The notes under the pieces were generated by a model. The model ran no database searches. It was not told where the DNA came from and saw only the letters and a list, made by a program, of their open reading frames with translations. The position numbers and the translations under genes were made by a program. A DNA stretch of 64,000 nucleotides from positions 3,100,001 through 3,164,000 of the forward strand of contig NZ_CP067394.1 in NCBI RefSeq assembly GCF_004210215.2. Reading direction: 5' to 3'. Source of the DNA: Cryobacterium sp. SO1. GTDB taxonomy: Bacteria; Actinomycetota; Actinomycetes; Actinomycetales; Microbacteriaceae. Positions 1 to 6,676 of the stretch are shown here, in pieces (positions within the stretch are counted from its first letter, which is position 1; each line of letters begins with the position of its first letter).

Positions 1-39
1 AGGCAGTTCTCTGCCGAGACTGGATTGAAAGGACGCACC

Positions 40-441
40 ATGGACTACGAGGTCACCAAGTCTGACGCCGAATGGAAGGCTGAACTCACCCCGGAGCAGT
101 ACAGCGTGCTGCGCGGTGCGGCCACCGAAAGAGCCTGGACCGGCGAGCTCCTCGACGAGGGTCGTGCAGGGGTGTACACCTGCGGTGCCTGCAACGCCGA
201 GCTGTTCAAGAGCGGCACCAAGTTCGACTCCGGCTGCGGCTGGCCGAGCTTCTACGAGTCGGTGCGCCCCGAGGCCGTCGAGCTCATCGAAGACCGCTCG
301 CTCGGTGTCGTGCGCACCGAGGTACGCTGCGCCGCCTGCGGATCGCACCTGGGCCACGTGTTCGACGACGGTTTCGGCACCCCCACCGGCGACCGCTACT
401 GCATGAACTCGATCTCGCTCAACTTCACGCCAGGCGAGTAA
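40..441 (+). CDS. msrB: peptide-methionine (R)-S-oxide reductase MsrB
   Basis: Reduces the R-epimer of methionine sulfoxide in oxidised proteins, a cytoplasmic repair enzyme. The 133-residue protein is a complete MsrB domain: zinc ligands C48/C51 (TCGAC) and C97/C100 (CAAC), the GCGWPSFY segment, GSHLGHVFDDG, and the catalytic cysteine C121 in RYCMNS. I chose the ATG at 40 because AAAGGA lies 6 bases upstream; an in-frame TTG at 25 lacks such a site. The 39 bases before it hold only this ribosome site. It stands alone and converges on the small gene at 582-818 across a strong palindrome. Confidence 0.96.
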   Translation: MDYEVTKSDAEWKAELTPEQYSVLRGAATERAWTGELLDEGRAGVYTCGACNAELFKSGTKFDSGCGWPSFYESVRPEAVELIEDRSLGVVRTEVRCAACGSHLGHVFDDGFGTPTGDRYCMNSISLNFTPGE

Positions 442-479
442 GCCGCATCCGCTTCGCGCGGCTGCGGCTGCGCAGTCGC

Positions 480-545
480 AACTGTTACCCGTGCGGACAA
501 GTGCACCCGGCGTACCGGGTGCACTTGTCCGTTACGGAAACAGTT
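480..545. repeat. 66-base palindrome, class B copy 1
   Basis: Long inverted repeat: outer arms AACTGTT/AACAGTT and a central perfect stem of AAGTGCACCCGG and its complement around a 4-base loop. It lies between convergent msrB and the 582-818 gene. A copy matching at 61 of 66 positions lies at 852-917. There is no clear T-tract. It could be a bidirectional terminator or a REP-like dispersed element. Confidence 0.85.
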
Positions 546-581
546 AGGCGATCGCGGGCCGGACGAACCGGGGCCGGGGTG

Positions 582-818
582 TCAGCCGTCGCACAGCGGA
601 CGCAACCGCGCCAGCGCCTTGGGGCCCATCCCGTGCAGCCGGGCGAGAACATCCGGGTCCGCCCTGCACAGGTCCTCAACAGTAAGGATGCCCGCTGCGA
701 CGAGCGCGCGCCGTGCTGGAGCCGGGATTCCCTGCTCGACCCACAGCGTCCCGTCCGCATCTCCAGCCCGACCCGGCACCTCAGCCGCACCCACTGCCCG
801 ACCCGCATCCTCGCCCAT
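582..818 (-). CDS. small helix-hairpin-helix / RNAP alpha-CTD-like protein
   Basis: A 78-residue protein whose second half (about residues 30-77) reads like a helix-hairpin-helix module: PAPARRALVAAGI, then LTVEDL, then LARLHGMGPKALARLR. The GMGPKA turn resembles HhH DNA-binding loops and the RNA polymerase alpha C-terminal domain. The first ~28 residues are low-complexity Gly/Ala/Asp and probably disordered. A role in nucleic-acid binding is inferred; no partner is visible. The gene is bracketed by two near-identical palindromes, so the pair could mark it as an inserted cassette. The ATG at 818 is the only ATG that includes the full module. Confidence 0.7.
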   Translation of the reverse strand: MGEDAGRAVGAAEVPGRAGDADGTLWVEQGIPAPARRALVAAGILTVEDLCRADPDVLARLHGMGPKALARLRPLCDG

Positions 819-851
819 CTCCCCAACCTAGAATCCCGGCCGAGCGTTCGC

Positions 852-917
852 AACTGTTGCCCATGCGGACAACTGCACCCGGCGCACCGGGTGCACTTGT
901 CCGTTGCGGAAACAGTT
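852..917. repeat. 66-base palindrome, class B copy 2
   Basis: Second copy of the 480-545 palindrome (5 mismatches in 66), in the same orientation, lying between the start of the 582-818 gene and the 3' end of the SDR gene. Its central stem has one mismatch where copy 1 is perfect. Confidence 0.85.
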
Positions 918-950
918 GGGCGGGGCGGGCGGTCGGGAGCAGTGCCAGGG

Positions 951-1925
951 TCAAGCGAAGGCGTTCACTCCGGTGAGCTCGGCCGAGAAGGCCCAGAGCC
1001 TGGCCGCCGCAGCCGGGTCGATGGCATGCGCGTCGACTCCGCTGATCCGGGCCGTGGCGCTGCCGGCCACGGTGGGTTCGGCGATGTCGCAGTCTTCGCA
1101 GTAGACGCCGCCCATGCCGGCGAGCATCGGCGAGGTGGCCGCCCAGGTGGAGGTGGCCGCGCCCTGCTCCGGGGACTTGAACAGCGGGTTCACGGTGCCG
1201 TCCTCGGTCATCCACCCCGCGGCGATCATCTCCGTCCGGGGCAGGTGTCGCTGCAACTCGGTCATGATGCCGCCGGGATGCACGGCGAACGCGCGCACGC
1301 CCGAGTCGGCGCCGAGGGCATCCAGGTGCACCGCGAAGAGGCTGTTGGCGGTCTTGGCCTGCCCGTACGCCTGCCACTTGTCGTAGCCGGAGCTGAAGTT
1401 GGGGTCGTCGAAGCGGATGCCGCTGAGCTTGTGGCCCGTCGACGACAGCGCAACGACCCTGGCGCCGCCCTCGGCCGTGAGCGCGGGCCAGAGCAGGTTG
1501 GTCAGCACGTAGTGACCGAGGTGGTTGGTGGCGAACTGGGACTCCCAGTCGTCGCCGACCCTGGCCTCGGCGGACGCCATGATGGCGGCGTTGTTGATCA
1601 GGATGTCGATGCTGCGGCCGGTGGCCACGAAGCGTTCGGCGAAGGCGCGCACGCTGACCAGATCGGCCAGGTCGAGCGCCTCGACCTCCACGGTGGCCAG
1701 GCCGCGCGCATCCAGGGCGGCCCAGGCCGCCTCTGGACGCCGGGCCGGCACCACCACCCGGGCGCCGGCCGCGGCGAGCGCGGCGACGGTCTCGATGCCG
1801 AGGCCGGAGTAGCCGCCGGTGACGATGGCCGTCTTGCCGCCGAGGTCGATGCCGGCGAGCACCTCGGTCGCGGTCGATCGCGCGGTGAATCCAGAGGGAA
1901 GGGCGTGCTGGGGTGTTGTGCTCAT
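951..1925 (-). CDS. short-chain dehydrogenase/reductase (SDR)
   Basis: NAD(P)-dependent oxidoreductase of 324 residues, substrate unknown. Seen: the Rossmann glycine motif TGGYSGLG (36-43), the NNAA motif, a catalytic serine in the VVALSSTG stretch, and YGQAK as the YxxxK catalytic pair. The overall pattern resembles the retinol-dehydrogenase/WW-oxidoreductase-like SDRs common in soil actinobacteria. Start is the ATG at 1925 (MSTTPQ), where SDR similarity begins. The reading frame stays open upstream to 2345 only because the neighbouring acetyltransferase pseudogene has no stop of its own. Monocistronic; the class B palindrome at 852-917 lies just past its stop. Confidence 0.88.
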   Translation of the reverse strand: MSTTPQHALPSGFTARSTATEVLAGIDLGGKTAIVTGGYSGLGIETVAALAAAGARVVVPARRPEAAWAALDARGLATVEVEALDLADLVSVRAFAERFVATGRSIDILINNAAIMASAEARVGDDWESQFATNHLGHYVLTNLLWPALTAEGGARVVALSSTGHKLSGIRFDDPNFSSGYDKWQAYGQAKTANSLFAVHLDALGADSGVRAFAVHPGGIMTELQRHLPRTEMIAAGWMTEDGTVNPLFKSPEQGAATSTWAATSPMLAGMGGVYCEDCDIAEPTVAGSATARISGVDAHAIDPAAAARLWAFSAELTGVNAFA

Positions 1926-1939
1926 CGCTCCAGCGTACG

Positions 1940-2034
1940 CGTGCGCGCAGGAGCTGGACCGGTTGCGGGATGAGTGTTTGGTCACCGAGGGGGACTTCGC
2001 GGCCAAGCGCCAGGAGATCCTCGGGCAGTTCTGA
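1940..2034 (+). pseudogene. SHOCT-domain C-terminal stub
   Basis: The last ~28 codons before the TGA at 2032-2034 encode QELDRLRDECLVTEGDF followed by AAKRQEILGQF, the usual pattern of a SHOCT domain (short C-terminal helix pair). No start codon with a ribosome site precedes it; the in-frame upstream sequence is antisense to the SDR and is not protein-like. The rest of the gene appears to be missing, replaced by the SDR region within about 20 bases of its start. I read this as a deletion scar. Confidence 0.65.
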
Positions 2035-2084
2035 CTTGCCGCGACCCGCGGCCGCGGTGAGGCCGCGCCCAGCCCGATCCGGTC

Positions 2085-2681
2085 GTCCGGTCCGATCGCG
2101 CGCACCACACGGGCCGGATTGCCGGCGGCGATGACCCCCGGCGGCACATCCTTGGTGACGACCGAGCCGGCACCGATGATGCACCCAGCTCCGATGGTGA
2201 CACCGGGACAGACCACAACGTTGCCGCCGAGCCAGACGTCCTCTTCTATGGTGATCGACAAGACCCGCTCATAGCCCGCGCGGCGCTCCTGAACATCCAG
2301 AGCGTGACTCGGCGTGTACAGCCGGGCGCTCGGCCCCACCAGCACGTTGGCGCCGATGGTGATCTATCCGCCGCCCAGCGTGAGGAAGTCCGCATTGAAG
2401 AAGGTGTTCGCACCCACGTGCAGCTGGGCGCCGTAGTCCAGGTACAGGGGCGGCCGGAAGTCCGCTCCGGCGCCCACGCTGCCGAGCATCTCGTTGACCA
2501 GCGTATGCGCAGCGGGCTGGTCGTCGTCGTAGAGCGCGGTGATCTGCCGGCAGATAGGTTGGGTGCTCGTCGTCATTTCCGCCAGCTCGGGCCCGAAGCG
2601 GTACCGGTACCATTCCCCCGCGACCATCTTGTCGAATTCGGAGAGAACGGGATGCAAAGAAGTTTTGTTGTCTCTGACCAC
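2085..2681 (-). pseudogene. maa: maltose/galactoside O-acetyltransferase, broken by an amber codon
   Basis: N-terminal part (ATG at 2681, 105 codons) begins MVRDNKTSLHPVLSEFDKM and carries MVAGEWYRYRFGPEL, typical of the Maa/NodL/LacA hexapeptide acetyltransferases. Translation stops at a TAG at 2364-2366 right after DFLTLGGG. The same frame resumes with ITIGANVLVGPSARLYTPSH and the left-handed beta-helix repeats through VVRAI, so the codon is a single nonsense mutation, not a frameshift. The 3' end also lacks its own stop and runs open into the SDR gene. The lower limit given is approximate. Only the truncated N-terminal piece should be made. Confidence 0.85.
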
Positions 2682-2750
2682 AAACCCGAGCGTAGACCGT
2701 CGACAGCCCTCCGCGTGACGCTCAGTCGCGCTCCCCGTCCGCCGGCCGCC

Positions 2751-3131
2751 TCACGGTTCGTCCGTCGGCCTCCGCCGTTCGGCCAGCTCGGCCTCGATAC
2801 GACGGATGCGAGCCTGTTCGGTGTGGAAATCGATCTCCCGGTCCAGGTCGGCCAGTTCTTCCTCGGTGGTGCGCACCCGCCGGACCGGCGGCTCCGCGAA
2901 CCCCTGGTACGCCGGACGGCGCGGCACATTCACCCGGGGCCGGTCGGCACGCGCCGGATACTCCCGGCCGATGGCGAACCAGAGCACACTGCCGATTACC
3001 GGGAGGAAGATCACCAGAATCACCCAGAGGACCTTGGGCAGGTGCTTCACCTGCCCCTCCTGCCGGGTGATGATGTCCACCAGGGCGGCGATGAGGAGCA
3101 CCAGGAGCACGGCAGAGAAGAGCGCATACAT
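2751..3131 (-). CDS. PLDc_N-domain membrane protein
   Basis: A 126-residue protein starting at the ATG at 3131 (MYALFSAVLLVLLIAALVDI). The first ~60 residues hold two membrane segments separated by RQEGQVKHLPK, followed by FLPVIGSVLWFAIGRE, the signature of the short PLDc_N domain (phospholipase D N-terminal membrane module found alone in many actinobacteria). The rest is a charged, probably coiled-coil tail (EEELADLDREIDFHTEQ). No catalytic HKD motif is present, so it is not a phospholipase; its role is unknown. It is transcribed away from the ClC gene at 3274, sharing a 142-base promoter region. Confidence 0.8.
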   Translation of the reverse strand: MYALFSAVLLVLLIAALVDIITRQEGQVKHLPKVLWVILVIFLPVIGSVLWFAIGREYPARADRPRVNVPRRPAYQGFAEPPVRRVRTTEEELADLDREIDFHTEQARIRRIEAELAERRRPTDEP

Positions 3132-3273
3132 GGCGGTCAGCTTAGTGAACCGGACAACCGGCCGACCATCCCCCATTGGCGGCGCGGCGGCACCGGCCTT
3201 GCGCAGGCAACACGACAGGGCCAGCGTGGGCTGGGACTCCGCCACGCCCGCCCCGACCGAGGAGGATCGCGAC

Positions 3274-4635
3274 ATGCCCGCCCACCCCGATCCGCCGGCA
3301 GCGCCACCGAGTGCGGTCGATCCGCTGGCGGTGATCCGTTCTCGCGGCTACCTCCGCATCCTCCTCCTGGCCGGGCTGATCGGGGTGCCGGTCTCCATCG
3401 CTGCCTACGGCTTCCTGGCGCTGGTGGACTGGCTGCAGGCGTACCTGTTCACCGAGATGCCCGGCATGCTTGGCTTCGCCAGCGTGCCGCTCTGGTGGCC
3501 GTTCCCGCTGCTGGCCCTGGCGGGGCTGCTGGTGGCGCTGAGCATCCAGCGACTGCCGGGCACCAGCGGCCATCCGCCCTCGGAGGGCTTCAAAGCCGGT
3601 GGGTTCCCCGAGCCCCGGGAACTGCCGGGACTGATCCTGGCCGCCCTGGCCACCCTGGCCCTGGGCGCCGTGCTCGGCCCCGAGGCACCGCTGATCGCCC
3701 TCGGCGGCGGCCTGGGCGCCCTCGCACTGCTGCTGATCAAGAAGGATTCCCCGCCGACGGCCGTCGCGGTGATCGCTTCCGCCGGCAGTTTCGCTGCCGT
3801 GAGCACCCTGCTCGGCTCGCCTCTGCTCGGCGCGTTCCTGCTGATGGAGGCCTCCGGGCTGGCCGGCGCAATGCTCGGGGTGGGCCTGTTGCCTGGACTG
3901 CTCGCGGCCGGGATCGGCTCCCTCGTCTTCGTCGGACTGGATTCCTGGACCGGCCTGGGCACCTTTTCCCTCGCCCTCCCCGACCTGCCGGCGTTCTCCA
4001 CCCCCACCCTGGCCATGTTCCTCTGGGCTCTCACGCTCGGGGCCGGATGCCCGCTGGTCGCCTGGGGCATCCGGGCCCTCGCCCGCATCGTGCGGCCGTT
4101 CGTGCACGCTCACCGGATCATCGTGACGCCCGCGCTGGGTGTGGCGATCGCCGGACTGGCCGTGCTGTTCGCGGTTGTGACCGGAGAGGACACTGCCGAA
4201 GTGCTTTTCTCCGGCCAGTCGGCGCTGCCCGCGCTCCTCTCCGGCGGTGCAGCGTGGCCGGTGGGCGCCCTGCTGCTGCTGGTGCTGTGTAAGGCGCTGG
4301 CCTATGGGCTCTCGCTCAGCGCGTTCCGGGGCGGCCCGGTCTTCCCGGCAATGTTCGTCGGCGCCGCCCTGGGGGTGGCGGCCTCGCACCTGCCGGGGAT
4401 GGCGTTGGTGCCGGCGGTGGGCGTGGGCATCGGGGCGATGTGCGTGTCGATGCTGCGCCTGCCGCTGACCAGCGTGCTGCTGGCCACGGTACTGCTCAGC
4501 AGTGACGCATTCGCGGTGATGCCGCTGGTGATCGTGGCCGTGGTGGTCGCGCACGTCATCACCGGCCGACTCCCTGAGCCGCCGGGCCGGCGGTTGAGCG
4601 GCGCACTCTCGACCGACGGCCCGGCGACGGGCTGA
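3274..4635 (+). CDS. ClC-type chloride channel/antiporter
   Basis: Polytopic membrane protein of 453 residues. Two ClC hallmarks are visible: GPEAP (135-139), matching the GxEGP motif that carries the gating glutamate, and FRGGPVFPAMFVG (about 351-363), matching the GGxFxPxxxxG pore motif. The second position of the first motif is Ala-Pro instead of Gly-Pro, so it belongs to a divergent branch and transport may be altered. There is no C-terminal CBS pair. Start ATG at 3274, with GGAGGA 7 bases upstream. Its 3' end converges on the deaminase gene 9 bases away. Confidence 0.85.
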   Translation: MPAHPDPPAAPPSAVDPLAVIRSRGYLRILLLAGLIGVPVSIAAYGFLALVDWLQAYLFTEMPGMLGFASVPLWWPFPLLALAGLLVALSIQRLPGTSGHPPSEGFKAGGFPEPRELPGLILAALATLALGAVLGPEAPLIALGGGLGALALLLIKKDSPPTAVAVIASAGSFAAVSTLLGSPLLGAFLLMEASGLAGAMLGVGLLPGLLAAGIGSLVFVGLDSWTGLGTFSLALPDLPAFSTPTLAMFLWALTLGAGCPLVAWGIRALARIVRPFVHAHRIIVTPALGVAIAGLAVLFAVVTGEDTAEVLFSGQSALPALLSGGAAWPVGALLLLVLCKALAYGLSLSAFRGGPVFPAMFVGAALGVAASHLPGMALVPAVGVGIGAMCVSMLRLPLTSVLLATVLLSSDAFAVMPLVIVAVVVAHVITGRLPEPPGRRLSGALSTDGPATG

Positions 4636-4644
4636 CTCCCGCTG

Positions 4645-5172
4645 TCAGTGAGCGGCGTCCCAAAACCCCGCGTGCACGGCAGCCGCGTCGGCGATGAGCG
4701 CAGGTCCAGCGACGTGCACGGTGTTGCCGCCGCGGGCGAACACGTCCCGACAGGGCAGGTCCAGCGTGGGTTCCCCGCCCTGTTCCGGCACCACCTGTGC
4801 GAGCATCTGTTCGGGCAGCGCGTAGACCACCCGGCCGATCCCGGCCCAGTAGATGGCACCGGAGCACATCACACACGGTTCGGTGCTGGTGTACAGGGTG
4901 CTCGAACGCAGGTCGTCGGTGGACAGACGTGCGCTGGCGAGGCGGACGAGGTTGGTTTCGGCGTGCCCGGTCGGGTCGCCGGCGGTGACGACGGTGTTCT
5001 GGCCTTCGAGTACGGTGCCGTCACCGGCCACGAGGATGGCGCCGAACGGGTGATTGCCGTTCGTTCGGGAGCGCCGGGCCACGTCCAGTGCAAGGGCCAG
5101 GTGCATCTCATCGGCCGCCGAGATGAGCGTCGGATCGGTCAGGATCTCGCCGCCCGGTCGCGGTCCCGTCAC
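4645..5172 (-). CDS. nucleoside/guanine deaminase family protein
   Basis: Zinc-dependent CMP/dCMP-deaminase-fold enzyme, 175 residues from a GTG at 5172. Catalytic elements: HAE (His70, Glu72) and TEPCVMCSGAI, the PCxxC zinc site. NHPFGAILV and IGRVVYAL resemble guanine deaminases and tRNA-adenosine-deaminase relatives; the exact substrate is open. The GTG overlaps the stop of the preceding gene (GTGA), which implies translational coupling; an internal ATG at 5106 would remove 22 residues but keep the catalytic core. Cytoplasmic purine/pyrimidine salvage is the likely setting. Confidence 0.85.
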   Translation of the reverse strand: MTGPRPGGEILTDPTLISAADEMHLALALDVARRSRTNGNHPFGAILVAGDGTVLEGQNTVVTAGDPTGHAETNLVRLASARLSTDDLRSSTLYTSTEPCVMCSGAIYWAGIGRVVYALPEQMLAQVVPEQGGEPTLDLPCRDVFARGGNTVHVAGPALIADAAAVHAGFWDAAH

Positions 5173-5453
5173 AGGGTGATGTCTTCCACTGTTTCGGAGA
5201 GCAGCGCGCGGGGGTCGCGCATCAAGGCCGCCCCAGGACCCTTCCAGAGTTGCTCGAGCGCCACCTTCATCTTCTCCGCATCGGCGCGGGACTCGAAGTC
5301 GAGGTCGATCCGCACCGAGCCCGCGTTGTCGACCGGGCGCATGACCCGGAACGCGGAGACGCCGGCGGTCTTGCGGCCGAGCGGATCCGAGTCGAACATC
5401 CGCTTCCACGCGTCGTAGTCCCCGACGGAGTGTTCGATGTGCAAGGTGAACAT
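5169..5453 (-). CDS. small antibiotic-biosynthesis-monooxygenase-like (dimeric alpha/beta barrel) protein
   Basis: A 94-residue protein starting MFTLHIEHSVGDYDAWKR with a GAGGA site before the ATG at 5453. The order of strand, YDAWKRMFD helix, strand (VSAFRVMRP), strand (VRIDLDFES) and helix (DAEKMKVALEQLW) fits the ABM/Dabb ferredoxin-like fold. No catalytic residues can be assigned. First gene of a two-gene unit with the deaminase (GTGA overlap at 5169-5172). Confidence 0.7.
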   Translation of the reverse strand: MFTLHIEHSVGDYDAWKRMFDSDPLGRKTAGVSAFRVMRPVDNAGSVRIDLDFESRADAEKMKVALEQLWKGPGAALMRDPRALLSETVEDITL

Positions 5454-5531
5454 GGGAATCCTCGATTCCGCCGGCGCTGCGGCTGGCCGACACGGGGTCA
5501 TCGTAGCCCGAGGTGCCCGGGCGCCAGGAAA

Positions 5532-5569
5532 GTGGGGCCGGCGACGGTACGTGAACCCGTAACCCTCAC
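5532..5569. repeat. degenerate attachment-site-like copy of tRNA-Thr 3' end
   Basis: Reads GTGGGGCCGGC at its left end and GAACCCGTAACC near its right, matching 6499-6536 at 34 of 38 positions. The rest of a tRNA (anticodon arm, D arm, 5' acceptor strand) is absent here, so it is not a tRNA gene. Confidence 0.75.
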
Positions 5570-5615
5570 GTGCGTTCTGTCCCGTTTCGGCCCCACCACC
5601 CCCTTGCAGGCCGGT

Positions 5616-5631
5616 GTTTACAATCGTAAAC
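5616..5631 (+). promoter_or_regulatory. operator palindrome overlapping -10 box of the toxin-antitoxin operon
   Basis: A perfect inverted repeat GTTTAC-AATC-GTAAAC whose left half overlaps TACAAT (5619-5624), a good -10 element. The toxin ATG at 5639 is only 14 bases past the -10, so the mRNA would be leaderless or nearly so. A palindrome sitting on the promoter fits autoregulation by the ribbon-helix-helix antitoxin; that is inference from type II systems. Confidence 0.65.
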
Positions 5632-5638
5632 TTCCACT

Positions 5639-5935
5639 ATGGGGTTCGACGTTGATTGGACGCACCTCAGTGATCACATGTGGTCGAAGCATCGAGTGTC
5701 CGTGACTGAGGCGACGGAAGCGCTGGCTGACGTCGACGCGCAGTGGTTCGACCCGGACCCCAAGAGCACGTCGGGCAACAGCGCGCGAGTGCTCGGCTAT
5801 TCGCACACGGCGAGCGCTGTGATCGTGGTCGTCCTGATCCATCGGGATGACCGCACTCAGGCGTGGTGGGGTGCGAATGGATGGCGAGCCGGCACCGCAG
5901 ACCGGCGAACGTATCGAGAAGGGCTTGAACAGTGA
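5639..5935 (+). CDS. BrnT-like type II toxin (candidate)
   Basis: A 98-residue protein with the outline of the BrnT family (RelE-like ribonuclease fold): an N-terminal WTHLSDHMWSKHRVSVTEA helix pair, a central VIVVVLIHRD strand and a C-terminal ANGWRAGTADRRTYREG resembling the ARRA-x-RRERRxYE end of BrnT proteins. Similarity is partial, so the family call is tentative, but the gene order (toxin first, antitoxin overlapping by GTGA at 5932) and the promoter palindrome fit a brnTA module. There is no Shine-Dalgarno site; the ATG begins almost at the inferred transcript start. It is the first gene of the tRNA-Thr mini-island. Confidence 0.6.
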   Translation: MGFDVDWTHLSDHMWSKHRVSVTEATEALADVDAQWFDPDPKSTSGNSARVLGYSHTASAVIVVVLIHRDDRTQAWWGANGWRAGTADRRTYREGLEQ

Positions 5936-6237
5936 GCAGCAACATCCAAAAGCTGGTTGAAAATGTCGCCGCCGAGGCAGATGCCACACGTGACGAACCG
6001 ATGCCGCCCAGAGCCACCCCGTCCCGTCCCAACAAGTCGGTTCCGGTTGCCGTTCGGCTCGCGCCCGACGACGTCGCCGCGATTGAGATCCTTGCGGATA
6101 AGCTCGACGTTCCGGTGTCCACCCTCCTGCGCGGTTGGATTCTGGATGCCCTCGCGACCCACCGTGACGAGTCCATTGGCACCGCACTCGACAGGGTCAC
6201 CGCAGACATCCAGCGACTCCGCGAGCTCGTCGCCTGA
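5932..6237 (+). CDS. ribbon-helix-helix antitoxin (BrnA-like candidate)
   Basis: A 101-residue protein beginning at a GTG that overlaps the toxin stop (GTGA). Residues ~36-75 form a ribbon-helix-helix unit: SVPVAVRLAPDDVAAIEILA followed by KLDVPVSTLLRGWILDAL. The strand SVPVAVRL would contact the operator and the two helices dimerise, as in CopG/MetJ-type antitoxins. The N-terminal ~30 residues are charged and likely unstructured, where RHH antitoxins often bind their toxin. It is likely the repressor of its own promoter at 5616-5631. Confidence 0.65.
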   Translation: MSSNIQKLVENVAAEADATRDEPMPPRATPSRPNKSVPVAVRLAPDDVAAIEILADKLDVPVSTLLRGWILDALATHRDESIGTALDRVTADIQRLRELVA

Positions 6238-6498
6238 CGTTGCATCGCGTGCCCTCAGCTTCGTGGCCGAGTATTCGATCGACCACTACCCGGAATTTCG
6301 ACTGCACAGCATCCGACCATATCGAGAGCCTCACGCCACAATGAGCCGGAGGGCCGAAGCTGCGCCACCTGGCCGCACGGGCCGCGCCCGCGACGCCGCG
6401 CTCGCTGCCCGGCCGTCGTTTCTCATCTTCGCTGAATCACGACTGCGGCAGATTCCGTCAGAGCCGGATCGGCGTGGATCCCAGTGATTTCAGAGGGT

Positions 6499-6536
6499 GT
6501 GGGGCCGGCCACGGGACTTGAACCCGTAACCCCCAC
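6499..6536. repeat. tRNA-Thr-end copy of the attachment-like repeat
   Basis: Right-hand member of the 38-base direct repeat. It covers the last 34 bases of tRNA-Thr (T-arm and 3' acceptor strand) and 4 bases beyond its 3' end, the usual crossover region for tRNA-targeting integrases. Confidence 0.75.
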
Positions 6537-6575
6537 TTTACAAGAGTGGTGCGCTACCAATTGCGCCAGGCCGGC
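6503..6575 (-). tRNA. tRNA-Thr (anticodon TGT)
   Basis: On the minus strand the cloverleaf closes: acceptor GCCGGCC pairs with GGCCGGC, the D arm contains GCGCAATTGGTAGCGC, the anticodon stem CCACT/AGTGG surrounds loop CTTGTAA giving anticodon TGT, and the T-loop is GTTCAAG. No CCA is encoded. It reads codon ACA. The gene is intact despite forming one boundary of the mini-island. Confidence 0.95.
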
Positions 6576-6676
6576 ATGAGGCAATCGAACCGCCTCGAGC
6601 ATTCATCCTAAATCACCCGACGACACGATGACGACGCATTCGCGCCCGCGGCCGGATTCGGGAAGGAAACAGCCGG

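Larger units (their letters stand above)
5532..6536. mobile_element. mini-island at tRNA-Thr with toxin-antitoxin cargo
   Basis: A ~970-base segment lies between a 38-base direct repeat (5532-5569 and 6499-6536, 34 of 38 identical). The right copy is the 3' third of an intact tRNA-Thr gene; the left copy is a decayed duplicate. The only genes inside are the BrnT/BrnA-like pair at 5639-6237; 6238-6498 has no gene I can support. No integrase is present, so mobility, if any, would need outside help. The geometry (insertion next to the tRNA 3' end, tRNA restored) is what tyrosine-recombinase integration leaves. Confidence 0.65.

Noticed and set aside
951..2345. Apparent 464-residue fusion of an acetyltransferase C-terminus with an SDR
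   Set aside because: The two domains are joined by a stretch that is antisense to a SHOCT stub and is not protein-like. The open frame is the product of a lost stop in the maa pseudogene; the SDR has its own start at 1925.
5532..5569. Second tRNA-Thr gene
   Set aside because: Only the 3' third is present, with four mismatches; no anticodon arm, D arm or 5' acceptor strand.
6238..6498. A further cargo gene in the tRNA-Thr mini-island
   Set aside because: No frame has a ribosome site, a plausible start or protein-like composition.
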